DNA from: Pirellula sp. | Lineage (GTDB): Bacteria > Planctomycetota > Planctomycetia > Pirellulales > Pirellulaceae | NCBI GenBank assembly: GCA_021300155.1 | Contig: JAJTID010000047.1 | Coordinates: 1-45,139 of the forward strand | DNA: 45,139 bases | Direction: 5' to 3' | Part shown: positions 28,997-38,963 of the stretch, piece after piece | Layout: every line of letters begins with the position of its first letter | How positions within the stretch are numbered: the stretch's first letter is position 1 | Notes under the pieces: model-generated | What the model saw: the letters and a program-made list of their open reading frames with translations, nothing else | Databases searched by the model: none | Told to the model about the DNA's origin: nothing | Translations under genes and position numbers: made by a program

Positions 28997-29119
28997 ATCG
29001 GCGTCCGGCGAAGTGTTGAAAAGACCGCTGTGTCAGGAAGTTCGCTTCGTCAAGCAGCGCTTCTGAATCAATTATAGCTAGAGACTCTTGATGCAAACAA
29101 GCCAACGGACGGCACACCG

Positions 29120-31213
29120 CTACATCGCGAATGCTTCTGCGTCTTCGTCAGGAGCTACTTGATAACCACTCGGTTCCATCGAACAACCTGCTCGACCTTG
29201 ACTCAGTGATCGAATGGCGCTCGAGTATCCGAATAGCTCCTTCAGCGGAGCCAATGCCCATACGCTCGTCACAGCGCCGCGAGACTCGGTACGTTCGATC
29301 AAGCCTCGACGTTGCTGCAAATCGCCAACGATTTCACCGAGATAATCTGGAGGAGTCGTGATGTCCATTTTCATGACAGGCTCCAGCAATGTTGGAGTCC
29401 CCTGCTTGAGGCCTTCGTCAAACGCGTCGTTCGCTGCAATTCGAAATGCAACTTCGTCCGAGCCGGTTTCGGCTATCTCCGCACCCAAAATGCTAATACG
29501 AATTCCTGTCAATGGGAACGAGCCGATCAACCCGCCGCCTTCGGCGCGATTGCGTAACTCCTCTAACGCTACTTGACGCAAATTCTCTGGAAGCATCTTC
29601 TCCACAGGAGTTCGGTCGAGAACGATCACTTTGGCAGAACGATCCTCCAGAGGCTCGAATCGAACTTGCAAGCGTGCAAAAAGTTGATTTGCACCCACCT
29701 GACGATTACATTCCCCAACGACTTCGGCCATACGGTTGATCGTTTCACGATAACTCACTCTCGGCTTGTAGAACTTCACTGCTAGTTTGAAATCGCGGAC
29801 CAACCGGTTCTTGATCACTTCTAGATGCAACTCGCCCATCCCGCTGATCAGCGTTTGACCGGATTCGGAATTCTCCGAAGCATGGAATGTCGGATCTTGA
29901 CGCTTCAGCATATCGAGAACCTCTGCAAGCTTCTTGCGTTCGGTCGTGTTCTCTGGCTCGATCGCCATGGAAATCACAGACTGTGCGAATTGGATGGAAG
30001 GCAATTCGATCATTTCGCGAGTGTCGCAGAGCGTATCTCCGGTGATAGAATCGCGAGGACCTATGGCGCATGCGATGTCGCCGCACTCCAGTGCATCAAT
30101 TTGTCCTTGTTTTTCACGTTTGGTCGCGTGAATTTGCCAAAGCTGTGCTACGTTTTCTTTTTTGTCACGGTTGGGATTGTATACCCGCGAATTCGAATCC
30201 AAACGACCAGAGTAAACTCGAATCCAGAACATATCCCCTGTTTTCGCCGGCAACACCTTGAATACCAGCCCACAAAAAGGCTCTTTTGCACTCGGCTTTC
30301 GCTCCAGAGTTTTCTCTGGCTTCTTCGGGTCGATTCCTGTCACCGCAGGGCGATCGATCGGGCATGGCAGATACGAACCCACCCCATCGAGCAACGGTTG
30401 AACACCAGCACCATGCAACGCCGAGCCGCATAAAACGGGTTGAATCTTCAATGCGATACACGCATCGCGAAGCGCTGCACGAATCATCTCGCTTGGGATG
30501 GGTTTCTCTTCCATCGCCAGTTCCATCATCTCACTACTATGCAAGTAAAGTTTTTCCAACATGACATTTCGCCAATCCATGGCGTCCGCTAGAAGTTCTT
30601 CGGGAATGTCCTCCACGAAGATCGTTTTCCCAGCATCTTCGCGACTGAACTTGAGAAACTTCAGGTCGATCAAATCAATGACACCGCGAAACGGATCGCT
30701 CGTGTGTGATGGTCCCTGCCCAACGGGGATTTGAATCGCAATCGGATCCGCCGACAGCCGAGGACCAATCTCTTCGAGAACTCGATAAAAATCTGCTCCT
30801 TCGCGATCCAGCTTGTTGATGAAAACGATGCGAGGTACGCCATATTTGTTGGCTTGCCGCCATACGGTTTCGCTTTGTGCCTCGACTCCTTCGCGTGCCG
30901 AAAACACAACCACAGCACCATCGAGGACTCGAAGGCAACGCTCTACTTCGGCTGTAAAGTCCACGTGGCCTGGAGTGTCAAGCAGATTGACCGTGTAATC
31001 TTTCCACTTGAAGGTCACGCAAGCCGCAAAAATAGTGATTCCGCGTTGCTGCTCCTCGGGGTCATCGTCGGTTTCAGTCGTCCCGGAATCGACCGCACCC
31101 GCACGGTGCTTTGTCCCACTCATATAGAGCATTTGCTCCGTGACGGTGGTTTTGCCCGCATCGATGTGGGCGATGATTCCAATATTACGAAGGGTTTTCA
31201 GTTCTCGTGCCAT
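29120..31213 (-). CDS. fusA: Elongation factor G paralogue (non-canonical domain IV)
   Basis: This 697-residue translational GTPase has all G motifs: AHIDAGKT (15-22), DTPGH (79-83), NKLD (133-136) and GSALHG. Domains II-V follow in order; the C-terminus keeps GDLQQRRG and ELFGYSSAIRSLSQGRA. Domain IV is divergent: the GGRGQYG loop of canonical EF-G is replaced (GANQLFARL, about residues 507-515), and the tip that holds the translocation His (YHDVDSSE in E. coli) is a longer loop, GAEIAETGSDE, without His. The switch I segment TETDDDPEEQQRGIT is also unusual. It resembles the extra EF-G paralogues of spirochetes, planctomycetes and deltaproteobacteria (spdEFG), one of which serves ribosome recycling rather than translocation. 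The symbol fusA is by family only. Confidence 0.9.
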   Translation of the reverse strand: MARELKTLRNIGIIAHIDAGKTTVTEQMLYMSGTKHRAGAVDSGTTETDDDPEEQQRGITIFAACVTFKWKDYTVNLLDTPGHVDFTAEVERCLRVLDGAVVVFSAREGVEAQSETVWRQANKYGVPRIVFINKLDREGADFYRVLEEIGPRLSADPIAIQIPVGQGPSHTSDPFRGVIDLIDLKFLKFSREDAGKTIFVEDIPEELLADAMDWRNVMLEKLYLHSSEMMELAMEEKPIPSEMIRAALRDACIALKIQPVLCGSALHGAGVQPLLDGVGSYLPCPIDRPAVTGIDPKKPEKTLERKPSAKEPFCGLVFKVLPAKTGDMFWIRVYSGRLDSNSRVYNPNRDKKENVAQLWQIHATKREKQGQIDALECGDIACAIGPRDSITGDTLCDTREMIELPSIQFAQSVISMAIEPENTTERKKLAEVLDMLKRQDPTFHASENSESGQTLISGMGELHLEVIKNRLVRDFKLAVKFYKPRVSYRETINRMAEVVGECNRQVGANQLFARLQVRFEPLEDRSAKVIVLDRTPVEKMLPENLRQVALEELRNRAEGGGLIGSFPLTGIRISILGAEIAETGSDEVAFRIAANDAFDEGLKQGTPTLLEPVMKMDITTPPDYLGEIVGDLQQRRGLIERTESRGAVTSVWALAPLKELFGYSSAIRSLSQGRAGCSMEPSGYQVAPDEDAEAFAM

Positions 31214-31262
31214 GATGTTCTGAAATTTAACGGCAAACGGCTGCCAATCCTAGTCTTGATTT

Positions 31263-33947
31263 CTAGAACGGATTCTCGTCATCGTCAAAATCATCCTCTT
31301 CTCCCGACATTTCGTCTCCGGAAGTTCGAAAACCTTGAAATGCGACACCAGGACGATCGTGGAGCGGTTCTTCATCTTGCGAAACATCCATTACCTCCGC
31401 TTCTAAGGAATAGCACTGCGATTGCATCTCGATGGCATACTGCTCCGCTTGCTCTTCGTCGTCCGCTAGGACCCCCCAATGCGCGATATAGGAGCCCCAA
31501 TCGGTTTGATCGGGCAGGCATCCTTCGAACTCTACCCAGTGCTCATCGAGCGGTTGCAAAAGACTGACATGGAATAAAAAAAGGTCCTTAGGCTTTTGAT
31601 CGGCCCGAAGATCTGCAAAGTACTCCTCTGTCGCTATGCCGGCTTTTAACATCCTTTTCTCTAAGCGATTGCGGAGCTTACCCGCGGAAGGGAGCAATCT
31701 AGAAGCTCGCCACAATCGCTCGATGGCCGACGCGATGCCTCCATTGGTAAGATCTTCTGTATCGCACAAGGCAAAGGACAAACCACGTTCAATCGCTTCC
31801 TCTGCCTGTTGCGTTCGATGGAGCAACGCATTCGCTTCAGCCAATATCGACTCGATATGGACTCCGTTCCCCTCGAATTTCTCAATCTCTAGTTCAATGG
31901 ACTCTATCGCCTCTTCGGGCTTCTTGAGCTCGAGCAGCCCGATCGACATGTAATAGTATGCCCAAGGTATCGGCAGAAACTTCTCAAGCAACGTTCGGAG
32001 ATAGCTAACTTGAAGCTCATGCATGCTAAGAGAATGTGCACGCATCGCCGCTTCGAAATACAAATCAGAAGAACTGCCCCCTTCGCGAATGCAAAGATCC
32101 AACACGTAATGCGCATCACTATTGCGATCGGAGTTGGTATAAATCCTCGCAAGAGCTAATGCAGCATCCTCTCGCTTGCGATCTAGTTTGAATGCTCGCG
32201 CGTAACAACGCTCCGACTCCCCCAAGTTGTCGATGTACTCGAAGATCTCACCAGCCCGAAAGTTGTTATTCACTCCGGCGGAGTCGAGTTGCAACGACTT
32301 TCGAACCAATTGATCAAGCCGCTCGCTTTCAATCAACGCTGGTGGCAGGTCTTCGTCAAAGTTCTCGAAGTCTATCTTGGAGAACTGCTCGAATCGCTCG
32401 GCCGCATTGATACTCATTCCCAACCGAGCGAGCAATGAAACCAGGTATCCGGTTTCTTGATGGCTCGATACCAATCGATTCGCCCACGTCCAAATTAATC
32501 GATAATCGCTCTCTGGTGTCACCAGATAGCACATGAAGTAGAGCGCCCGACCGATATCTTCTGGGTGGCTCCAGTCACGGTTTTGGCTATCCAGTAATTC
32601 GCTACGAAACGCTTCAATGTCAACCTGATCTGGTGGGAGTTCACGAGAAGCCTGAAGTCGTTTGGCGTAATCTTCTAGCCACTCGTAGAGTGGCGTAGTC
32701 TTCGAGATCTCGTAGTATCCTGTCGGTGGTTGCTCTGACTCACTATCCGCCATAGATCTCGAATCGGTCGATGTTTTCGTTGTCTCGGTACTTCTGCTGT
32801 TGAGCACTCTCGAATTTCGAATAACCGTACCAATGGGGGTCACAGGGGAGTGGCTATCCAAACATTGATTTAATCGTCGGAGCGACTGCCAATCATTGGC
32901 CTTCGTCGCAGCCATTTCCAAAGGTGCAGCGATTCGTTTGGCTGATTCGAGGTCGCCTCGCAATCGTTTCGATGCAACAATACGAATACCTGTTTCCAGC
33001 CACCTTGTCGTCGCCTTGGATTGCTTGAATAATCGACTCCAGTCGATGAGCAACTTTTCCCCCTCATCCCACTCTCCTGCCAACGTATGATGCAAGGCAG
33101 CCAAGCAATCGACATCGTAGTCGTATTCAGGACATTCGTCTCTGGCTGGCATTTTCTGTAACAACGCGGTGAACCTGGGGTCGGGCGGTCGATCATCCAA
33201 TAAATCGAGCATGTGCAGTTCCAGCATCGTCGATATACGGGCTCCGTGCGAATCGTTCACCCCCGCTGACTGCGATAGCTCGTAAGCTTTTTCGATCTTC
33301 TGTCGAGCGATGTCGTGTTGTCCCTCGAGAATATCGATCGAACCAAGCTTGAGTGTGGCCAGCCATCGTCTATCGCCTCGATCGGAAAAATCCTCCGCTT
33401 GCTTCAAGACCTGGTTACAATGGTAACGTGCCAGCTCGGAGTCGTCGGCCGCACGATGAATGTCGCATGCATACTCACGAAAACACCCTATGCAAGACAG
33501 TTTGCCAATACGTTGGCACACCTCGATTCCTCCTGTCAGGCATTCTTGCATCCCCTCCGAGTTGTAACCCTCGAGATCGCCAGTGGCTTCCGCAAGCACT
33601 TCATACGCGCAAGCGCACATCGAATACTTGATCCCTTCGTATTCCTCCAAGCTTAGTTCAGGTTCGATTTTCCGAGCTTGCTCTTCGTTTTCAAAGATAG
33701 CGATGAGCTCAATAGCACGCTCTCGAACAGTCTCAAACTGGAACAGTCGCTGAGCTAAGTTCATTTGAAAGAAGGTGCCGAAGACATAATAAACAAGACT
33801 ATTCTCGGACTTGGCACGTTGACGAAGCTCGCCAAACAATCGATACGAAGAGCGACAGTGTGATTTCTCCATCAGATCGCCGGCCTTTTGATTCAGGTCG
33901 GCGAGTTCTTTTTCAACATCGTCGCGTTGCGTGGATTTCTTTGCCAC
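31263..33947 (-). CDS. Large TPR-repeat protein with acidic tail
   Basis: This 894-residue soluble protein is almost wholly helical. The first 370 residues hold TPR-like repeats, then comes a polar linker (about 385-410, Ser/Thr-rich), then a second repeat region with clear TPR units such as GESERCYARAFKLDRKREDA. The last about 110 residues form a separate small domain (WVEFEGCLPDQTDWGSYIAH, EEQAEQYAIEMQSQCYSLEA) and a strongly acidic end, EEDDFDDDENPF. The small domain recalls RraB-like folds only faintly. GTG 33947 is used, with AAAGGAA upstream. It lies 122 bases after the DUF4340 gene and 49 bases before the EF-G gene. It may be a scaffold; function not recognised. Confidence 0.78.
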   Translation of the reverse strand: MAKKSTQRDDVEKELADLNQKAGDLMEKSHCRSSYRLFGELRQRAKSENSLVYYVFGTFFQMNLAQRLFQFETVRERAIELIAIFENEEQARKIEPELSLEEYEGIKYSMCACAYEVLAEATGDLEGYNSEGMQECLTGGIEVCQRIGKLSCIGCFREYACDIHRAADDSELARYHCNQVLKQAEDFSDRGDRRWLATLKLGSIDILEGQHDIARQKIEKAYELSQSAGVNDSHGARISTMLELHMLDLLDDRPPDPRFTALLQKMPARDECPEYDYDVDCLAALHHTLAGEWDEGEKLLIDWSRLFKQSKATTRWLETGIRIVASKRLRGDLESAKRIAAPLEMAATKANDWQSLRRLNQCLDSHSPVTPIGTVIRNSRVLNSRSTETTKTSTDSRSMADSESEQPPTGYYEISKTTPLYEWLEDYAKRLQASRELPPDQVDIEAFRSELLDSQNRDWSHPEDIGRALYFMCYLVTPESDYRLIWTWANRLVSSHQETGYLVSLLARLGMSINAAERFEQFSKIDFENFDEDLPPALIESERLDQLVRKSLQLDSAGVNNNFRAGEIFEYIDNLGESERCYARAFKLDRKREDAALALARIYTNSDRNSDAHYVLDLCIREGGSSSDLYFEAAMRAHSLSMHELQVSYLRTLLEKFLPIPWAYYYMSIGLLELKKPEEAIESIELEIEKFEGNGVHIESILAEANALLHRTQQAEEAIERGLSFALCDTEDLTNGGIASAIERLWRASRLLPSAGKLRNRLEKRMLKAGIATEEYFADLRADQKPKDLFLFHVSLLQPLDEHWVEFEGCLPDQTDWGSYIAHWGVLADDEEQAEQYAIEMQSQCYSLEAEVMDVSQDEEPLHDRPGVAFQGFRTSGDEMSGEEDDFDDDENPF

Positions 33948-34069
33948 GTTGATTCCTTTAGGCTTAGGAGACGCCGGAAGCGTGGCTGCAAAACAGCAAG
34001 GTGGCTTGAACTCTTGCTTGTTAGAGGACGGGATAATAATCCCCTCCTACGGTAGAAATCCAGAATACT

Positions 34070-35965
34070 CTATTGGTTCGGGCCGCCAAATGGACTCGCG
34101 CCACCGAATGGGCCAGCGCCGCCGCCAAAACCACCTGGAGCTCCCGGCAACCCCGACGCACCGCTCGCAGCCTTGGGCTGAATCAGCTCGTTCAGTGGAA
34201 TTCGCATTCGCTTGAAGTCTGCTTCACTGACTACATAATACCAGTCCGCGAAGCGGCGATTGAGTTCTGCAACTCTTGTCTTCGCCTTTTTGAGCTTCTC
34301 TTCACGCTCTTCAACCTTTCGAGAATTCTCTTTGGTGATCTTCTCTTTCGTGGCTTCCAAACGTTCTTTCCACTCTTCTTCGGTGGGTTCTTGCGGAACG
34401 GCAGGAGTCGCCGGTGCCGGCTGGCTTGCCGGTGCCGATTCTTGTGAAGCCGCTGCTTTCGCTTCTGCCTCCTGAGTCGTGCTGATCAGCTTGGCCGAAG
34501 TCTTGGCTTTGCTCGCTTGATCCGACTTGGATGGATCTTCTTTCACTGGTTCGTCCGAATTGGCTTTCGGTTCTTCTGCTGTCTTACCAGACTCCGGTTT
34601 GGTCTCTTCCACTTTGGGCTCGGCTGGCTTGTCCGACTCGAGCTTAGGCGCATCCTCTGGTTTTGACGTTGGAGTGTCTGCCGACGGATTCAACGCTGGT
34701 GTCGGATTCGAAGCAGCATTCTTCAATGCTTCGAGTGCCTTCAGTTCTTCGACTGACTCTGGAACCTTTTCCAGAATAGCAGGTGGGATCTTTGATTCAT
34801 CCAACCTAGCCGTCACCAATAAGAAGCGATTAATGGAAACCGATTCTTCTTTTCCTTCTTCGACCGCTGCATTGATGTCTGCGCTCGCAGAGCCACCGAA
34901 GCGAAGCAGATACTGAACACCATCCTTCAAAGTGACAATTAGTTCGCCGTTCTTCGAGAAGAAATCGACCACATCCCCCTCTTTCTGGTTTGGATTGGGG
35001 AAGAAGCCGCGACGAGCCAGGGACTCTTGGACTTCTCGTGAAAGCTTTGATCGATCCCCTTTCAAGTCTGCGGCTAGACCAGCGGGCTTCTTCGTAACAT
35101 CCGCTATTTTGAGGTTATCCAACGCACTCTTAATGTCGTTCAATTTGGTGGTGTTGAGTTGTTCGTTCTCGCCCACCGTCTTCACTCCAGGAGGGTCCGA
35201 ATCATAAGTGTTCACGCGGACGGCTTCCCACTGTCCGCTAGCCGTTACGTAATTGATGTCCGCTTCGTAATTGCGACTCAAGACCTGGCCTTGATTCGTG
35301 GGAAGGATTTGATAATCACGGATCCCAAACGTCTCGATGTCCGTGCTGCTGAGCTGGAGAAGATCAGGCTCGATCCATTGCTTGAACTCGGTCGTCAGCG
35401 GGGTTGTATCGAGTTCTGCAACATAGATTACATCTTCGGAAGGGATCCGTACGAATCGCTTCTTTTTGTTCCCATCCACATCTTTCCCAATGATAATGTC
35501 AGCGAGCATTTCTCCTTTTTCATCGCGCATTTGCACGAGCATCCCAACGCCATCGCCGCCTTGATCTTCTTTTTGTTTATCCGGTGCAATCACGCCAAAA
35601 AGAGATTGATCTTCACGTTTCTCGCTGGCGACATCGAGTGCCTTCAATCCAACGAAAAGCGTAGCAGCGTCAGCCATCTGCTTGGAAGCATCGGCTGGAT
35701 AGCTTTCGTGCGATGGAATAGACCAAACGCCCGTCTTTCGATCTTTCGAAACTTCGAACTCATCCATCTGTTCTTTCGATGAATCATATCGAAGCAGTTT
35801 GAGGGACGCTGCGGTTAACGGATCATTGAATTTCTCAAAGATCACCTGATTGATACGGCTCGTCTTGGCGTTCACCACCACGTTGCGACTGGTCGTAGCC
35901 CATGCTAGCAAAGCGACCACTCCAGCAATGACGGCGAAAATACCTGTTTTCTGTCCTTCACTCAC
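34070..35965 (-). CDS. DUF4340 domain protein, membrane-anchored partner of a Gld-like ABC transporter
   Basis: This 631-residue protein has a single N-terminal membrane helix (GIFAVIAGVVALLAWATTS, residues 8-26), so the bulk faces the periplasm. Residues about 40-390 are the DUF4340 region, with the recurring beta pattern (GVWSIPSHESYPADASKQMA and later units). A linker rich in Pro, Glu, Lys and Ala (about 410-545) leads to a charged coiled coil, a short conserved part and a Gly/Pro tail (GGFGGGAGPFGG). DUF4340 genes commonly follow GldF/GldG-type genes, as here: the fusion gene ends 20 bases upstream. GTG 35965 has GGGGAG before it. The substrate and role are unknown. Confidence 0.85.
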   Translation of the reverse strand: MSEGQKTGIFAVIAGVVALLAWATTSRNVVVNAKTSRINQVIFEKFNDPLTAASLKLLRYDSSKEQMDEFEVSKDRKTGVWSIPSHESYPADASKQMADAATLFVGLKALDVASEKREDQSLFGVIAPDKQKEDQGGDGVGMLVQMRDEKGEMLADIIIGKDVDGNKKKRFVRIPSEDVIYVAELDTTPLTTEFKQWIEPDLLQLSSTDIETFGIRDYQILPTNQGQVLSRNYEADINYVTASGQWEAVRVNTYDSDPPGVKTVGENEQLNTTKLNDIKSALDNLKIADVTKKPAGLAADLKGDRSKLSREVQESLARRGFFPNPNQKEGDVVDFFSKNGELIVTLKDGVQYLLRFGGSASADINAAVEEGKEESVSINRFLLVTARLDESKIPPAILEKVPESVEELKALEALKNAASNPTPALNPSADTPTSKPEDAPKLESDKPAEPKVEETKPESGKTAEEPKANSDEPVKEDPSKSDQASKAKTSAKLISTTQEAEAKAAASQESAPASQPAPATPAVPQEPTEEEWKERLEATKEKITKENSRKVEEREEKLKKAKTRVAELNRRFADWYYVVSEADFKRMRIPLNELIQPKAASGASGLPGAPGGFGGGAGPFGGASPFGGPNQ

Positions 35966-35985
35966 TTTGATTCTCCCCGGTTTTG

Positions 35986-38853
35986 CTACTTGAGTCTGTT
36001 CTTGGAAATGCCTTCACGTTCGCGTAGTCTGCGGGAGACCATCACGATGATACCCACCAAAAGTGGAGGAATGGGCGGTACGAAAACGGCAAGCAGTTTG
36101 TAATAATTTTGAATCTTGGCAATCGCTTCGTCAGCTTCCCGGCGAGCGTTCCTGATTCCCGTGTCTCGTTCGCGTTGCAAGCGATCTTTCTCCACTTTGA
36201 ATCGTTTGGCGGTGTTCTGTTGACGCATCGCAGCCTCGATTTGTAGCTGTTGAAGATCTTGGAACTTTGATGCATCGAGCATTCCGTCCTTGGACAACTT
36301 TTCGATTCGATCCTTAAAGTCTCGTTCCGCTTTTGAGTTCTCTTCTTCCGCTTTCGCGATTGCTTCATTGAAGTTTTTACTGAACTCCGATCGCTTGGTA
36401 GCTTCTTCTTGTCTAGCGATGTCAGCTTGCTCTTCGACGAGTCTCAAGGTGCTAAACGAAGGAACGTGTCGACGAATTTGTGGGTAGTTTGTTTCACCCG
36501 CCAGAACGTCAATTGCATTGAGTACGAAGGTGATATTCTGGAACTGAAACTTGATTTCTTCCAGCATAGGTGGACGATTACGAAGATCGACGAAGGTGCG
36601 GGTCAAGCAATCGACGTCAGCGACATAGACCGCTTTGATCGGCTTTTCTCCCTCTTTCTTCTCAGCAGATGGCTTTCCTTCTACGAGGACTGCCAGAATT
36701 TGTTCCGCCGCGTTTTCACCTCGACGCATTCGCAACTCTGTAGCCTGGGACAATCCGGATCGTTCGATCAAATCGAGATCGGATCTAGACAAAGTCCCTG
36801 CTTTTGCTCCAGTCTTTACCAGTGGTAACACTTCGACATTGCGTTCGGACTCAGGGGCCGCCCGAATGGCTCCGGCATACAAGAACATGACTTCCTTGAG
36901 TCCTTTGCTGATTTCACTTTCGGAACTAAAGGCACCTTCGGCGCCGGGCGCTTCCTCGCGTGCAAAGACCCAGAGGTCAGTCGCTTCCGATGTTTCAGCC
37001 AGCACAGGGTATGGATTGTATTCATGCCAGCATAGGTCTGGCGATTGCAATCCCATCGGACCTGGTTGTCGAGGAATGTCCAATCCGAGCGCTCGCCAAA
37101 GAGGCAAGATATCTCCCTTGGGTTGGGGACCACCACCGCCGAACATCGCCATCGGTCCTCCCGCTTGCTTTGGCTCCCCTGTTCCGGGCATCGATTCAAG
37201 GGCTACCATCGGGTCTTCGAAGATCGCTGTTGGCAAGCCCGACTTCACAGCATCTGTAAAGTTGACCATCTCTTCAGGAGACATCGATGACGGCTGTACT
37301 GCCAACAACACATCCAACTTTTCCGTGTCGATCGGAGTTGCGGCGCTGACCGAAACAATTTCGTATTGCTTGGAAAGCTCCTGCACGATGGGCTGTTGCT
37401 GAGACGACTGCATCGTACGCTGATCGAATCCTCCCATCATTCGAGCATCCGTTGTGAGAATTCCCAGCTTCTTTCGTGCGGGCTTCGCAACGGTGGTCAG
37501 CGAACGAATCAACTCGTATTCAACCGGCACACCTGGCTCAAAGAATGGGATCACGACTTTCTGAAGCCCACTGCGAAACGCTGCCGACAACAGGACTGGC
37601 TGGTCCGAATAAGCACCACGCTCGCGCACGCGGATCGTCTGAGGCAAGATCCCGTATTGCTGCTCGGCTTGCTTTTCTTCCTCGCTCGAAGGTAGGACAG
37701 AATCGTAAATTCTCAACTGCATCGACACCCCGTTCGCCTTTGCAGTCGACTGGAATTCTTTCAGCAACGAGATCACTTGGTATTTGATCTTCGCGTACTC
37801 TTCCGGCACTTCTGCGGACAGATAAGCGTCCACAACAATGTCCCGGTCTTTGCCCATGGCTTTGATCAAATCAGCAGTGACAGGTGAAAGCGAACTCACT
37901 TTCATTTCGGTTGCATCAAGTCGGCGATCTTTGTTGCGGAACAACATCGTGCCTCCGATCGCAATTCCGACGAGCAAAGCAATTCTCAACAAATAGTGAC
38001 CGAGCTTAACATTGCCGTCACTGCCACCTGTCCAGTGACGCTTTCCAATCAAAACCATGCACAGATAGATTCCCACCATGGCGACTAGCACAAAGTAAGA
38101 AATCCCGGATAGGCTCAAAACGCCACGACCGAAGTCGTCGAATCGCTCAGGAATACTAAAGTTCTTGATCTCTCTCGCGATGCTACGATCAGCAATCGTG
38201 TCCGCTTTGAACGCAAAGGCGAGTGGAGCATTGAACAAAGCACCGAGAATAAAACCCACTGTCAAATTATTGGTTAAGAAAGATGCCACCATACCAATGG
38301 CAATCATGGCTAATCCGATAAACCAATAACCGATGTAATTGGTGAAGAACAAACCGGTATCGATCTCTCCCTGCGTGAGGAAGGCCAGCACGATAAAAGT
38401 TGACAATTGCGAGAAGAGCAAAGAGACAGAATAGATGGAAGCAGCAGCAACATACTTACCAATGACGATGTCAAAGTCATCTGCAGGCAGCGTGAGCAAC
38501 AACTCATCGGTCCCTTGTCGGCGTTCTTCGGCCCAAATACTCATGGTGATCGCAGGGATGAAGAACAGCATGATGTAAGTGAACCACTTGTTCAACTGTC
38601 CTAGAGTGCCGAGGTTGGAGCTAAAAAACTCGTGCGGCCAAAACGCCGCCATGCTCGTCAATAGCACGAACAAGCAGAGGAAGACGTATCCGGTCGGATT
38701 GGAGAAGTAACCATAAAAGTTACGCTTCAATACCGCATATCCAACACGTCTCGTCATGGAGAGCGTCATGATGATGGCTAGTATTACGCCCAGGAAGACG
38801 AGATCTAGCACCAACAGTTTTGATAAAGCAGTCAATACGTTTACAAGCGTCAC
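35986..38853 (-). CDS. GldF-GldG-type fusion: ABC-2 permease joined to an auxiliary periplasmic domain
   Basis: This 955-residue protein is a fusion. Residues 1 to about 295 have about seven membrane helices and the GldF/ABC-2 permease features SNPTGYVFL and SIWAEERRQGTDELLLTLP. Residues about 300-700 form the GldG-like auxiliary part with an amidotransferase-like fold (LDVLLAVQPSSMSPEEM, LGILTTDARMMGG). A charged coiled coil (about 830-915) and one final membrane helix (VFVPPIPPLLVGIIVMVSRR) end the chain. In Bacteroidetes GldA, GldF and GldG form an ABC transporter needed for gliding in some species; planctomycete versions are of unknown role. GTG 38853 is the start. The ATPase gene precedes it and the DUF4340 gene follows. 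Confidence 0.9.
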   Translation of the reverse strand: MTLVNVLTALSKLLVLDLVFLGVILAIIMTLSMTRRVGYAVLKRNFYGYFSNPTGYVFLCLFVLLTSMAAFWPHEFFSSNLGTLGQLNKWFTYIMLFFIPAITMSIWAEERRQGTDELLLTLPADDFDIVIGKYVAAASIYSVSLLFSQLSTFIVLAFLTQGEIDTGLFFTNYIGYWFIGLAMIAIGMVASFLTNNLTVGFILGALFNAPLAFAFKADTIADRSIAREIKNFSIPERFDDFGRGVLSLSGISYFVLVAMVGIYLCMVLIGKRHWTGGSDGNVKLGHYLLRIALLVGIAIGGTMLFRNKDRRLDATEMKVSSLSPVTADLIKAMGKDRDIVVDAYLSAEVPEEYAKIKYQVISLLKEFQSTAKANGVSMQLRIYDSVLPSSEEEKQAEQQYGILPQTIRVRERGAYSDQPVLLSAAFRSGLQKVVIPFFEPGVPVEYELIRSLTTVAKPARKKLGILTTDARMMGGFDQRTMQSSQQQPIVQELSKQYEIVSVSAATPIDTEKLDVLLAVQPSSMSPEEMVNFTDAVKSGLPTAIFEDPMVALESMPGTGEPKQAGGPMAMFGGGGPQPKGDILPLWRALGLDIPRQPGPMGLQSPDLCWHEYNPYPVLAETSEATDLWVFAREEAPGAEGAFSSESEISKGLKEVMFLYAGAIRAAPESERNVEVLPLVKTGAKAGTLSRSDLDLIERSGLSQATELRMRRGENAAEQILAVLVEGKPSAEKKEGEKPIKAVYVADVDCLTRTFVDLRNRPPMLEEIKFQFQNITFVLNAIDVLAGETNYPQIRRHVPSFSTLRLVEEQADIARQEEATKRSEFSKNFNEAIAKAEEENSKAERDFKDRIEKLSKDGMLDASKFQDLQQLQIEAAMRQQNTAKRFKVEKDRLQRERDTGIRNARREADEAIAKIQNYYKLLAVFVPPIPPLLVGIIVMVSRRLREREGISKNRLK

Positions 38854-38963
38854 GGCAATGGATCCTAATGGTTATGGTATGACGATGTTGAGTTGGAACA
38901 CTTTCGCACTTGGGAGCGAATCATTTGGTATCGCGCCATCGAGGCGAATTATTGGGTGTATGG

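Noticed and set aside
35159-35782. 207-codon frame opposite the DUF4340 gene
   Set aside because: Antisense shadow of a well supported gene; no ribosome binding site.
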